A stretch of 64,000 nucleotides of DNA from Narthecium ossifragum (GCA_963920575.1 OY986967.1:256001-320000), one strand, 5' to 3'. Positions 12,501-26,022 are shown, counted from the stretch's first letter. A program made the numbers and translations. Notes: generated from the sequence alone by a model not told the origin.

Positions 12501-15500
12501 AAAAAGAAGAACTTAAGGCTAAATCTATCAGGAGTAGATAAAATTGAATAAGGCAATGTCCTTTACATGTAAAAACAACATGCATAACCACTTTGCAACT
12601 TGTCAGAAGAGCCATGTAAAATATCAGAGAATCACAGGAGGTTAGATGGTTTATATAAGCACTGAAGAACATACTGACTTACTGAGTGGCTAGCTGACAA
12701 CAGCATGTGCAATAAAGATCAAGAGTATGATAAAGGACATGCACATGGGGCTACATTAAAGTGCTAGAAGTAGAAGGCGCCAAGGCGGAGGTTGAGGTAA
12801 ACTGGTATCTGGTTGAAGGATTTGGAGAGGCTTTCATTTAGAAAACAAGAAATCTTTAGAAATAAATGGCAAAAATGCCCGAAATACCACCTTCTGACAG
12901 TTGCGTAAAAGCGTATTGTTTGCAGGAATGCCTAATCATCCATGATATTTCTGTATATTTTAGCATGCCACAGATAAATGCAATTCATTATCTAGAATAT
13001 TCCACAGGCATCTTGTATGCTGTCACATATGTTAGCATGTTTCAGAAAAGCAGTGAAATTGGCTTAGATTGGTCACAGCAAATTATACAGCACCCAAAAG
13101 CCCATACTGGTAGAGCGTGGTCATTAAATTCCAAGCAAATGGTAGGTATAGGTCAGGCCTTTAGAATGATGGAAAGAAAGAAAACAAACCATGAGCAGCA
13201 GCAATGGCAGACATGGTAGCAACCTCCACTGCCGCAGAAGAAGATACACCTTTGCCTTCTGGAACAGAGGAAGAAACCTGGAAATCCAAATAGAAACATC
13301 AAAAACAAAAGTTGTTGTATTTGCAGCTATTTCTCAAGCAAATTACCAAGATTATTTCAAAAAGAGAATAACATGCTTAACCAGAAGAACTGGATCGCGT
13401 GAGATTTGTTCGAAAATACAGATGCTATGGCAGGTAGAAAGAAATCAGAACCCTGACTTGGTATTGCAGCCAAAAAAAGTTGATCATGTACATTTTGAGT
13501 AGGTCCATGAGTCCATCCACCATATCATGCTGTAACTTAAAAATCCTAGCCTTATTTTAAATTAGACTAATATGTATGATGCTGTCCACTATGACTATTT
13601 CCAATTTCAAACTAGTAAGTTCAAACATATAGTTAAAGGAAACATATAGTTAAAGGGTTGAAGAAAGGAAGCTCTACCAGTATGCTAATGCTGTCAGTAA
13701 ACTGCACAGCCAGCTCGGTCATTAATACAAGAATTGTCCCTGCAATATATGCTGCCCACCTGTAATTGCATATGTTTCGTGAGCGAATAAACAACACAAA
13801 CGACAGGAACTTAGTTGCGAAAGCATCATGACCGACTTCTGGGAAGGATCTTCTGCAAAGAATTTATACGCCTTCTCATATGACATTGGTTGCTCTCCAT
13901 CCATCAAGTCTATTAAGTCCATGTCAAAAGTTGGTGCCCGGTTACCCAATTCGGACCCGAATGACACCTGTTCAGAATAAAAATCAAGAGTGCAACACTT
14001 TTCCCATGGCCAAATAAGGGTAGAAAATTTACATATCAACAAACATCTTAGTAGGATCCTCAATCAATAGCAAATAGGTGTCAGAATGCACTATTTCATA
14101 TTGCCCTCAAAAAAATGTTTACCTACACAAAAGAAAGTTTTCACATAATGCCATACCTACCAAAATCAAAGAACCAAATCAAGCAGAAAATTCTCGAGTA
14201 CCATGAGGTTTTGAGGTATTAACTCAAGGAGATGCCTGTCCACATGATTATTCCACATCTTTTGCAATCAAATGATCTTAAAAAGTTACCAAGTGTGACC
14301 ATCAAGTTCCACTGCAAACGTGCTTTTGAGTTTTGTATTAATATCTAAAATCAGAGAGAGAGAAGAAAAAGACAAATTCCAACAATCCAAATCTAATATT
14401 CATGATCACATGTGGTTTCAAAGCACAAGTGGCATACAATTTGCACCACAGGAATGGGCCCTTGTCCTTTTGCCTGCTGCCTTGCTTGAGCGTGCTTCCA
14501 CAGTTTATGCTCCCTAGGATGATTTCGTTGAACAGCAACATGGCAGGCCTCTCTGATAGGCATCTGTGAGACATTGGAACAGAAAAGTCATATAATACAA
14601 GAAAAAAGAAAACGAAGCAGTCAAGCAGATGTTAAAAAGCTATTGAGAACACTAATAACAATCTTACAACATTTTAAAATTACGGGAATAATCAAGCCAT
14701 TCTATTATCAAATTAGTTTCCCAGTAGACATCCCATACAGTGGGAAGCAGTTTCTCTACCAATTAAGTTATTTCTCAGGTAACTACAAATCAACATCATT
14801 CAGCATGGCTCAAAAGACATATTGTACTTATTCTCCAGGTGGCGAGTTACACAACATCAGGGCAGACATAGCTTCAATTCTTGTAACAAATACAAGCCAC
14901 CTGTTAAACACATCTAGGAAGAAGCACATCCAACTCTATAATGAACATGAATGCGTGTTGGGTGGCCAGCACCTCTTTGGGTAAAAACCTCCTGCTGTGT
15001 GAGGTGGTCTTGGGTTTGAAACCTCTTTTGAAGACTTTGTCATTGTTAAGGGCTCTGATCACCCTAAGCCAGGTTTAAAGGCTCAATGTATATATATTAA
15101 AAAAGAAACTCTATAATCTACATTTAGCAAAACATATCCACATCAACCAAAGTGATTTTGGGTCAAAGAAGATAAACTGACCTGCAAAACAAGACTTCCT
15201 GAATAGTCCGCAATACCACCCATCACATCCAGCCTTCCAGGTGCTCTTGCAACATAAATTTCCTCCTACAATAGATTCAAAATGAGTGGATAGCTGAACT
15301 ATAAATAGCAAATAAGTTTTTATCTAGCAGCTCTCAGCGTATTACAAACCCATAGGTCAAATTAAAACAGAGAAATTTATTCATAATTGAATAACTGTAG
15401 TTTCTAATTATCTATCAGTGCTTGCAATTTATGATTAAATGTTCCATTCCACCAATACAAGAATGTTTCTGCACTTTGTCTAAAATATGGAAAGGTTAAG

Positions 15501-18500
15501 ATGACTTCTAAGGCTACAGATAATTTGGACAAATCAAAAAGAGACTTCCAGCTTGAGTTTGGTCAAATTATACAAGATCTAATTCTATCATTCACCATCA
15601 ACTATTTAGCACAGTGTTGTCAGAATTTGTTGAACAGTTAAACTACACAGACGTGAATCAACCAAAAAAAAAGAAACTTCAATCTACAATACATCTAATA
15701 GTGTCTATCGGCACTAATGGCTAATTCAACGCACATGCACTGAGATGACAAAGGACGCGTGCAGGAAAACTTTTCTTAAATGGTCCCTCACTACTCTAAT
15801 GTTGAAGATAAACAAAACCATGGATATATTCAGTTAGATGTGTGACTGTGACAAATAAGAAAACATAGAAAGTGCACTTTGAATGGTATAATTTTAACAT
15901 ATATGAGGATGGTGTGAATACAGGACAAAAGAGTGCCTTAGATCACAACCTCCCATTTGAAGAGTGCAGAGGCAGCAATCCGCTCCCTCAATTGGCGCTT
16001 CTCAGCAGTCTTTCCTGAATCTGCCACACTATTAAGTCCTGACAGGCTCTCCAGAAAGGCCGTAGTGTCAGATAGACCTTGGAGCTCCCCGTGAAGTATT
16101 TCAAAGTTCTCACTAAATCTAGCAAAAAACATGAGGTATGGAAATGAAGAAACCAATCAAAGCCCACAATTTTAGATACAAATCATCCATCAAGTAACTC
16201 ACGATTCCTCAAGAGTGGCATTTCCATTTATGTCCTTATTTCTTGATGAAGGATGGAGACCAAATTCATTTTCAGCAAGTGAATACCACTCAGGGATGCT
16301 GATGTCTCTTCCAGGAGCTCTTTGCAACTCATAGCCGAGCACTATAGCATCACGTAATCGCCTTGCCCCACTCAGCTACACATAAACGAGAAAATAAGTT
16401 CAAAGTCCTATGCGGTAAGGAAGTATAAGATGAATCCAAAAAGGGATTCCACACTTTTGACAAGACATAAAACCAAACCCTGATTCAAGTACTCACATTT
16501 TGAGTATGTCCATGGCGTGAAACTTTGGATAAGTTTCTAAACTATCATGTATCAAATTGCAGAGTATAAAGGGGTTTTTGCATTGCTACAGTCATATTTT
16601 CTAGAATATGTTGTAACAAAAAAGTGTCAAGAGAGAAGGGAAGGTTTATCCATGTTAAGTATCCAAACTCATTCGACTGTAAGCTAGACAGAGAATTTGC
16701 AGAAGAAAAGGTTCCCTTACGGTAAGTCGAGGGATTTAAAAGTCATATATTGCTCGATGAATAACGGAGGAAAAACTTCCACTCCGAGGATTAACTGAAG
16801 CAGAACTAAAAAACCAACTCTCATAGACTAACATTTTCTCCTTAAATTGATAGGTAGAAATATATGACAATATTTGTAAATGGAAAGAATCAAGATGGAG
16901 AGTTGTTCTTTGTACATTATAATTACCCAATTCATTTAGCACTATACCTTATCTGATGCATAGATTTTTCCAGCAGCAGTATTTTGAAGTATGCTGGCAG
17001 CCACCTGAAGATATATCAAGGATTCAACATAAATGTCTAGAAAATTCAATTACTAAAGCTGACGACGCGTGCATGCACAAATCCTCCACCTTGCAACTCA
17101 AAAACCTGATTTCCAATATTTTATGAATCAAGCATTCCAACAGATGGCATATTAGGTGGTCTTGGGTTAGGACATCTATGGTTATAAACCTCCTGTGCAA
17201 GGTGGTCTTTGGTATGAAAGCTATCCTAAGTGATGTAATCTCAGAATCTTGATTCTGATCTTTGATTCAATAGGTAGTAGTTCCAAACATACTCAGTCAA
17301 TAGACCCTTCCAGCAAAGTAGCACTGATTTCATTGTCACTTGCATTCCTATACTAATTTCGTCAAATTTTGAGAAAAGTTTTAGTTGCCTGCAGGCATAT
17401 ATATAGCTAACAAGTTTTGTGTGTTGCAACATCCGCATCTCAAAAAAAGTTGCGCAGTTTGATGAAATGAATTTCCTCGCAGAAGCAGAAACACAATAAA
17501 GAAAAGTATAATGTGAAACACTATACTTCAAATATGATATCAAATAGTTGATAAAGAAAATACTTCGCCACCATTGATGCCACCCTCATAGCATGGACTG
17601 AGACTGAGTGCACGCTCAAGATAGGGTGCCCAGTGCCCGATGAGTAGATCCCTCCTAATCATCTCAACACCACCCTGGTAATACTATTAACATAAAAACC
17701 TAAATGATCAACACGTCAGAGGAAGTCAAATGCAAATGCTAACATAGGAATAAAAGAAGAAGATTGCAACAACCTCCAGCATATTTCTTAAAAATGGCTC
17801 CTCATTAAAGTAATCTCTGCGTACAAAGACAAATGGCAACTTGTATGCCAAAGCTTCACTGACAGTGCCATACCCAATTTTTCCTGCAACAATAAAATGC
17901 AGTGACAAGGTGATATTCCCAAAGCAAAGATATAAAACAAAAACACAAAGTGCATAGAACTACAATGAATGGCAATACAATACCAAGCATACAATCAGAT
18001 GCCGCTATCAGGTCAGGTGTGTATACATCTTTTGCAAGCTTTATGAAGTTTTGAGGAAGATCTTGATTATCAGAAGCACCACAAACCTTTATTGCAACAA
18101 AGAAGATCATTCTATGAGAAATCAGCTATGGATGTATAGCAGAAGATAATGCAAACCATGAGCATGTCCAACATGTCCACACCAGACATAGCCAACCAGC
18201 AGGTAACCATTCTTGCTTCAGTTTCCATCCTGCTGGCTGCATTTAGATGTGAGGAGTCAACAGGATTGACTTTTAAAACATAAAGCAAATTATCATGCAT
18301 ATACTTCTATTTATAACATATGCTGGCTGACAAGCAACTAGCAGATGATGCAGTAGCTAAACAAAAAGAATACAGAACAGATTCATGAATCCTAATAGAA
18401 TTGGTGAAAATGGTCGAAAGGTGATACCAACAAGAATCAGGTACAAATGGAGAAGGTCGTATACGGAGGAGGAAACATCAAGGGAAGAAACTACAGAATG

Positions 18501-21500
18501 AAGTAGGCCTCACATTCATTAGCTTACAAAAAATGACCTTTTTTCCTTAGCATTTGCCTTGCAAGCACACATGTACACATACTGCTACGTACCTCTTTCT
18601 TCTTCCTGCTACCTATCTATTTCAGCTGCTTAGCTCCATCCTCGAGTCTAAAGGAACTAGAGGATTGCAAACTTTTAGCTGACCTGCTCTCTTGAGCTTT
18701 TAGTTTTATATTGGGAGTCAACCATTGTCGATTACTATTTTTTAAACAGCTTCCTTATTTCACCAGATGATAAGCGAAGTCAAAGCCATCCATTTTAAGC
18801 TGACAAAAACAAGAACATCTTTTTCATGACAACCTTCACTGAGTATTTTCTGGATGCTGTCTGAGTGGAAGCTTGTGAAGCCCAATTTACCTTTCAACTG
18901 TGCTTTCTATTTCCTACTTTTAATTTTGTCGGGGTCAAATTCAAGCAATTAGGTTGGAGGTGACATATCTGAACACAAGATAATAAGACATATCCTCAGC
19001 AAATTTATGCTTGTGTATGCACATTAGTATGCATTATGATGTTAATAGTCTTTATACTTTGGTCCCAAAAATTCATTTTTCCACTCCACCAATTCTCAAT
19101 ATACGAGAATAGGGTAGCCACTCATGAAACTCAACTTTGTGTTGGCATGCATACACAAACATAACATGCTAACATTTGGACAATAAAAAAAATGCATTTG
19201 TGAGGTGAAGAATGATTTAGCAAATCATGTATAACATTCCACAGGAACAAAAAATTGCTCTTAGTTTTCATGCTCTACATGTTAAACAAAAATCTACTGA
19301 AATAGAATTCCATAATTTTGAATCATCCATGTCGGTCCAAGTGCTTACCTGTCCACCAAAATTGATAATAACCACTTTGACATCTTCGCTGATACCAAGT
19401 TCCCTCCTAACCTGAAATAACAATAAAATGGCTAGAGAAGTGGCCAAAAAAACAAAAAAAAAACAAATATGAAGCATCAAATTTTAGTTGAGAATTTTCC
19501 TGCCTCTGATCTAGATTTGTGTAACCTTCTAACCACCAGAGGCACATCAATAACATCCCGAAAAGCAGGCACTGAAGAAATGCAAAAACGTTCATAACTT
19601 CCATCAACATCTAGCCTAGGAGACAGAATCTAAAAAAGAAACGCAGGAATTGGCCTCTATTTAAGCATACTTGGGCAATATCCAGGAAGCCGGAGCAGGA
19701 ATTCACAATGAGAATAGTCTTCAGCTATCTGCAGCGATTACTCCAAAAGAAAAGCTAAGTTTAATGGCACATGAAATAATTTTAATAGGCGCAAAGCAAG
19801 ACTGACATAACAAATAAAAGCAAAAGTGGTCTATGTTTATGCTATTTTCTCCACTATTCTGATTTCTCAGTTAAAAAGGCTAGAATAGGACATTTAACCA
19901 AAGATAAATATTTTGACACAATTCCATAAAACCCGTCAAGCTAAACCCTCTTACGTCCCAAAAAAAATCTAAGTGGTCCAAGAACAATTCTGTCGAACAA
20001 CACTCACCTGCCAAATGATAGAACGATGATTGTGTCCAGCTGCCATTACATACTCAGCATATATGAAATCCCAACTGCAAAAGCCAGCAATAAGAAGAAG
20101 ATGGTGATAAACAACAATGAAAATGTATATTTTTCTAACATAGAAAACTGAAGTAAACTAAGGGGGCGTTTGGTTGCTCGAATCGCTGATGCACCCTGAT
20201 CGTGAGATGCATGCCTGCATCGGCCATCTAATGCTGCTGTTTGGTTTTTGGTTTGCTTTGGAATCATCTAATTCAACCTATCCCATGTTTAAGCTGGAAG
20301 GGAGGATCCGACGGCTAAGAACCCGCCGGAGTAGGATCGGTGGAAAGGGGACCTCGCCAGAGCTCGGGACCATGGGAGGAGGGGTCGTGGGACGCCGGGG
20401 AGTTGATCCACCGGGCCGGATCAAGCCGTTGGGCTACGTAGACGGTGGATCCGAGAGGGGGTGGCGGCGGTGCTTTGGAAGGGACGAAGTCGCGAGCAAG
20501 GAGGTGGTCAGCAGATCTCGCCTGGGAACGGCCGGAGATGGGTCGCCGATCGACGAGATGACCGGATCTGGAACTGGACGGGGTTGGGAAGGCCGAAGGT
20601 GGAGTCCTCACTAGAGTGGGTTCGCCGGTGAAGAGATCGGGAGATGCCGGGGAACTGGGAGAGACAACGTCGATGATGAAGGGTCAGTGCTGGGTTTTGA
20701 TGGGGGCTGAAACTCAGGGTCACGGACTGGCGTGGGCGGTGTCGTCAGGCGATGTGGAGTCGCCGGAGAGCTTGGGCAGAGGCCGCCGGTAGCTGGAAGG
20801 GTGGCGTCGGTGCAGGAGTGGGCGAAGGATCTCGACGATGGCGATTGCTGGGGAGCTTGGATAGAGGCCGCCAGTAGTTGGAAGGGTGGTATCGATGCAG
20901 AGATGGGCGGGAGGCTCGGTGAGGACGATGAGCTCACGGTGCACCGCGAGGGTGCATCATATGAAACCACCATTTTGGTCATTTCATATGATGCACTCGA
21001 TGAGGGGAAAATGCATCATGGGATGTACATGTTTGAACCAAACATGTGTTCGGGTGCGCGCGATGCACCCTGATACAGCGCGTGATACACCCTGATACAC
21101 CCGAACCAAACACGCCCTAAGAATCTTGAAGGCTAATAATCATTCCAGTCACAAATGAGGGGGAAAACTTCCCTTAAAAATTCCAGCAAGTTGGGTAAGA
21201 AATCGTGTGGACAATATTCTCATAGCTTTAAACATTCTAAAGACTTCCTCCAAATGTTTTACTGAAAGCATCTGCCCTTATAAAGCTGATCTTGTATCGT
21301 GATTTGGTTAGCAATTTGAACTCAGATACAATTAACAGAAAATAGGGAAGAATGACATGACTGCAAAAGTAGAGTTGGAAACAAAGGTGAGGTGAGGTGG
21401 TAAAATAAACAATGCTCTTTGATCTCTTACTCAAATTATATATTATAGAATATAATCATAAAATTGAATTTTCTCATTCCTTCTGACATCAAGTTTCTCG

Positions 21501-23355
21501 TTCGATGTGTCACTGACATTGAAATCTTGACCATTCTAGGAAAAAATTGAAAAGAAAGGCAATGTCCTATGTGGGAGTAAGAGGTCCATCTTTGATAAAA
21601 TAATATTCACCCTCAATACCCTGCAGAAAAATGATCAGCTACCCAGTTTCTGTTGTTCTATTTTGAACGCTAATGGTTGCAATACCTTTTTCCTTCTCCC
21701 AGTATCCTTCAAAGACACAAATAATGTCAATCAAGAAGGTGGTAAAACACTAAAACCCCACCAAAGTTCCCATATGACCGTCACATCCTTTAGAAGAGGG
21801 GGAAAAACTTGTGCATCAAGCACTTCAGTACAGTTTTGGTACTTAATGTTGAATGCAATTAAAGTCAAAAGTTGTATAACTCTACTATAAGCGTGAGACA
21901 AATAACAAAACAAAGTACCTGAAATTTGTGACACAAACCGATCGAATTCCAGCATCTGCTGCTGCTCGACAAACTACAGGAACCACATCTGAGACCTAGC
22001 ATGGTTTTAAATCAAATAACAGGGATAGTAAATAAGTGGTTATGCTTCAAGGACAAGAGCCCACGATACATAACAGAGGTACCTCAGTGCTTTGCAGGTC
22101 ATATCGAATAACAAAATTGACATAAAAAAGGAACATCAAAGAGAGGATTTTTTTTATCCCCACAAATAACAGAGTAAAATGTGCCAGTTTGATAATCGCG
22201 ATCAGAAGAGAAGTGCTAGTACCACTAAATCAGCCTTGATTGAGTTCAGCCACTCCACTTCAGTGGCCAAAATAGATGCCCTTGGAGCCACGGCTGTTTG
22301 CGAATACTGCATTTGTAAATAAGGAAAAAACATTAAAGAAATGGATGCTATATATCACATTACCCAAAACAAATTAGTCAACCAAGCGAGATGGACGCCA
22401 GATGAGAAGTCAAAGAGGAAAAAAGAAGACAACTCAGAAGCTACTTTCTCCAAAGATGCGAGGCGATCCACTGTCAAAGCATCAGCTTGCACAGCTCCAC
22501 AGTCCAGCAAAACCTACCATACCACATGATCGATTACAATTGGCACTTGAAAAACACAATGCTAAATTTTAGCGGGTAATTTGCTCCAAGACTGACCTTC
22601 CGGATGTGGAGATTGGGAGATTGTATCTCGCTGGTGAAAATAAACTCAGGAGCTCCCGTGACCACATGAACATCATGTCCAGCTGCAACGAGATGACGCA
22701 CAACCTGCACCAATATTCACTTCTTCTCATCTCCTTGCTCTTATCTCTAAAACAATTAACAAGCTATGATATCAAGACAATCTGATGGAATGTATGTCAC
22801 AGTTTAAGCAACACTCTGCAACCGAGTCCCATCCCTATAATGTCGTATGGGCTATTTCACCGATTCAATTCGCGAGATACCCAATTCTTGACGTTCAATT
22901 CCACTGCCATTGACACTTTTTCCGCTAAAAATGAATACCCATCTCTTAATCTTTTTCCCCTCTCTTCATAACAACGGTACAAAGGATCAGAACTCCCTGA
23001 CATATGTTCTATTCATGAGGACTCGACCAAGCAGAGTCTTGTTTAAACTGTGACATACAATGATACATAACAACGATTCCATGCCCGAGATACCCAATTC
23101 TTGGTGTTCAATTCCACTTCCATTCGTACCTTTTCCGCTAAAAACGAATACCCATATCTTAATCTTTTTCCCCTCTCTTCACAACAACGGTACAAAGAAT
23201 AGTTGAAATTCGAAACAAAGATGTCGCACCTCGACGACGCGAGTGGCATGGCCAAATCCATGGCCCGTGACATAATAGGCGAATATGAGGTGCTCCCGCG
23301 AAGCAGCGACACCAGAGTCTTCAGCGATCCCCATGTTAACCACTTCTTCCTTCAT
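9575..23355 (-). CDS. ARA1: L-arabinokinase, complete 29-exon gene
   Basis: Phosphorylates L-arabinose to L-arabinose 1-phosphate in the sugar-salvage route to UDP-arabinose; presumably cytosolic. The N-terminal half is glycosyltransferase-like, starting with [11 protein letters not shown] (residues 29-39). The C-terminal half is a GHMP (galactokinase-type) kinase: GRLDVMGG (510-517), the ATP loop [12 protein letters not shown] (from 646) and KITGGGSGG (936-944). Exons, first to last: 23230-23355, 22597-22704, 22445-22513, 22223-22306, 21919-21995, 20008-20074, 19671-19728, 19504-19571, 19349-19411, 18183-18236, 17984-18086, 17774-17883, 17564-17683, 16948-17004, 16203-16375, 15950-16112, 15182-15265, 14438-14563, 13837-13967, 13678-13759, 13190-13277, 12374-12417, 12180-12275, 12018-12094, 11483-11698, 11055-11220, 10783-10854, 10167-10370, 9575-9706. 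They join in frame to 1005 residues, near the length I recall for the Arabidopsis protein. The first ATG opens the only matching frame; a second in-frame ATG follows at residue 8. The intron after 19504 uses a GC donor. Introns carry a Harbinger-like element and two SINE-like copies. Confidence 0.95.
14943..15106 (+). mobile_element. tRNA-type SINE in an arabinokinase intron
   Basis: A roughly 164-bp insert lies between exact 11-bp direct repeats AACTCTATAAT (14932-14942 and 15107-15117). It holds GGTTTGAAACC (15013-15023), which fits the Pol III box B consensus, and ends in an A-rich tail. It sits antisense to the host gene. A diverged relative lies at about 17150-17280. Box A is not clear. 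Confidence 0.65.
17150..17280 (+). mobile_element. Diverged second SINE-like copy
   Basis: The stretch around CCTCCTGTGCAAGGTGGTCT and the following TTTGGTATGAAAGC parallels the box B region of the copy at 14943-15106 (CCTCCTGCTGTGTGAGGTGG). It is more decayed, with no target duplication seen. It lies in another intron of the same gene, in the same orientation. Confidence 0.4.
20162..21117. mobile_element. Non-autonomous PIF/Harbinger-like element in arabinokinase intron 5
   Basis: The ends are GGGGGCGTTTGGTT and AACCAAACACGCCC, inverted repeats matching at 12 of 14 positions. TAA flanks both sides (20159-20161, 21118-21120). TTA/TAA target sites and GTTTGGTT ends are typical of PIF/Harbinger and Tourist-like elements. 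The interior is GC-rich, unlike the surrounding intron. It holds a degenerate direct repeat of about 57 bp (near 20765-20822 and 20849-20907) and a 15-bp hairpin. No transposase is recognisable. Confidence 0.75.
20952..20996. repeat. 15-bp hairpin inside the Harbinger-like element
   Basis: GTGCATCATATGAAA (20952-20966) and its exact reverse complement (20982-20996) are separated by a 15-base loop. Confidence 0.8.
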
Positions 23356-24293
23356 GGAAACTCTCTCTAGACAAGAATACTCTCAAGAATCTCAACTCAA
23401 ACCCTGGAAGTCTGGAACTGGAAGGCTCTCTCGATAGCTATAGAACGAACCATCAGGAGAACAGATATCACTCACTCCATGCTAGCTAGGAGGGCTCACA
23501 CACGTCTATACTTCCGCAAACGTCTCGTGCTTTACTAAATTCTAGGAGCCTCCAAACTCATCACCCACTCTCTCATCAAAGAATAGAAAAAAGGTCCATG
23601 GATTGCAACAAGACGACGACTTTGAAAGGGAGATGAAACCGTAGCCGGGGGGGGGGGGGGGGGGGGCTCCAAATCGAATCCAGGGAGGGGTGCCTGCAAT
23701 ACTTCAGTTACTGGAAGCCGTGCAGTTACCCACTCAGCCGTTTGATGATGACCCGACGGTTGAGGTTTTATTTGAAAAAAAACAAAAAAAGTATAAGAAA
23801 CTGAAATACGACCCATTCTGTAGCACGCATCCCAAAGCCCAAACACACCATGAGCACAATAACACATGCAACGATGCTCATCCGGTCCTGTTGAGATAGA
23901 TGTCCTTTTCTTCATTAATGAAGTTCTAGGCTTGCATGGAACCACTCCAGCCAGGGCTGGGAGGGAAACCAAAACAGCCCATCGAAGAAAAGCCAAGCCA
24001 AGCAGCTTCGAATTCTTCACAACATATTATCCTCAAATCTTACATTCCTAACAACCTTGTGTCTATATCTTACAGCAATTTCCCAATGACTTCATTGTAA
24101 CTATGATCTGATGCCAAAACATAATCCTTGGAAGTACATATATAACCATGGTCATAACGACGACTTGCGATGCATGACCAGAGAGAATACAGCCAAAAAG
24201 AAAGAAGAGAGGCCCATTGCCACCATCTTTTCCCCAACCATAACCATATATTTTGGGCCTTCATTAAAAGGGATGGCCCTTTCATTTTCCTCA
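23356..24293. other. Arabinokinase upstream region
   Basis: This gap holds the presumed promoter and leader of the arabinokinase gene and the 3' flank of the next minus-strand gene. An open frame at 23535-24020 has no recognisable domain and runs through the homopolymer tract at 23647-23666; I do not call it a gene. No TATA box stands out. Confidence 0.4.
23647..23666. repeat. Run of 20 G on the plus strand
   Basis: Twenty consecutive G lie about 290 bp upstream of the arabinokinase start codon (C-run on the gene's coding strand). Such a tract can form a G-quadruplex and is prone to length error in sequencing. Confidence 0.85.
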
Positions 24294-26006
24294 TCATGAC
24301 CACATGATAGGAGTTGGTCTGCTCGTTTGGAGCTGTGGGGTCATGCAGTGCTGCAGCGGCCATTGATGGAAACCTTCACCTCCCACTTCGCTGGTGGTTG
24401 CCTGTCCTCCCACTTCTTCGACTTCCATTGACGAGCTCCCTGCCTCCTCGGCCTCCATTGGCTCCTCGACCATCCCATCTCTCAAACCGATGTCTCCCAC
24501 CACCTGAGTTGTTGCGGGGGACTGAGATGGCACCCAAGGAACTACAGCCCAGGAATTTCTAATTGATCCATCCACCATCACTGTGTTTTGGGTCCCTGAC
24601 CACATTGCTTGACCTGGAAAAATGTCAGACGTTTAATACCATAAACACTCGGTTCTCGCATCACTGCAGTAGAAACAGAAGGTAGAAACAAAACCGAAGA
24701 CAGCGAGTGCTTACTTTTCAAGCCAGGCATCAAGTCAGGGGTCACTTGGAGAGAGACACCCGGTGAGCTGGGAGACATGATGAACGGGGAGTTCACTGGC
24801 TTGTACAAAACAAGAGCTCTCTCATCGTTCCATGGCACAAGAGGAACAGTCCCCATGTCAGCATCTACTGGTGGCGGAGTACTAACATTCGCTTGCTGAT
24901 TTGGCAATTGCTGGTTAAAAATCAAGGGGACTGCAGGTTCTTCTTCTTCTATAATCGGAGGCAGCTCAGCATCCTATAAACACAAATAATAACTAATTGA
25001 ACACCTAGTGAACACCTGCATACTGGTTCCATACATAATGCGAATCTAAGTAAAAACAAAATCCTAGCAAGCAGATTATTCATGTTGATATCCAATCAAA
25101 TGTTACTTCTATAATCCCAAAGTGCCAATATGTAATCACATGTTACAAATGATACCCTAAAGCTGACTTTATCCTATTGAATTAAAGAAATATGATGAAC
25201 TTGCAACCGACTATTGATTAGTTCCTTGAATACCAAACTCGACATTTAACCAAAAAAGAATAGAAGAAGTTCAATCAAGCAACTAGTTTTAATATGCCAA
25301 ATGGCTACACATATATACATATATACAGCTACCACATATATACATGTCAATTGACGGCGATACCATGCCTCTTTTCAATTGTTTTTACATTCCAGAAACG
25401 TGTAAACTGTAAAGAAACTTGTTCATCATATTGAGTTCTCAAACAGTAAAGTGTAAAGAAACTTTTGCATTATATTCAGTTCTCAAACCAGTTTCCAAGC
25501 GCCGTCCCAATTTTTTATAGGCGATTTCAGAATTGACCGAAACAACATATCCTATTATATCAATTGCTATTACCAAATAGCCAATCCAATGCGCTTATCA
25601 GGAGCCAGCTAGGAAAGTTTCAAAGTTCTAACTCGCTGATTTTAAAATTCATATGGCTTCGTCGTTCTTGATTTCCTCCCAGCGTACCCAAGACTCATAG
25701 CCACTTCTAAATCCTGAAGGTATAAGACTAACCACTAAATCGCCTAAGAATCCCATACTAGATAGCCACTCTTGACAGGATTAATTGACGGACATCGTAA
25801 ATACAGGGAAATAAGCTAGAAGATCAAACAAAAAACTAAATTTTGGCAATAAACAAGTAAAATAAGGGGAGAAAGAACCATCAGCGAGTTTTCCTTACCA
25901 GTCTCCGGATCTTTCTAGCCGGTGACGAGAGCGAGAACTCCGAGAACTCGTCGTTAACCACCTCCAGGTCCTTCCTCTTCGTCTTCGCCGACAAAAACCC
26001 CGCCAT
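24294..26006 (-). CDS. Small basic plant protein of unknown function, 3 exons
   Basis: Exons 25899-26006, 24715-24973 and 24294-24613 join in frame to 228 residues, all with GT-AG borders. The start is the first ATG of a GC-rich exon opening MAGFLSAKTKRKD. Basic clusters KTKRKD (residues 8-13) and RKIRR (31-35) look like nuclear localisation signals. The middle is proline-rich with VPLVPW and ALVLYKP. The last exon holds an acidic stretch with two similar runs (VEEPMEAEEAG and SSSMEVEEVG) and ends in PTPIMWS. The pattern suggests a conserved plant family, but I do not recognise a domain and assign no function. A run of telomere-like CCCTAA repeats lies just upstream of the ATG. It is in the same orientation as the arabinokinase gene, about 940 bp away. 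Confidence 0.8.
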
Positions 26007-26022
26007 CTCCAACCTACTCCCA

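Noticed and set aside
20174..21095. Several open frames inside the Harbinger-like element
   Set aside because: No transposase or Myb-like motif; overlapping frames on both strands reflect high GC. They lie inside an intron.
23535..24020. 161-codon minus-strand frame with a hydrophobic start
   Set aside because: It crosses a 20-base homopolymer that supplies its poly-Pro run, has no domain and no splice support.
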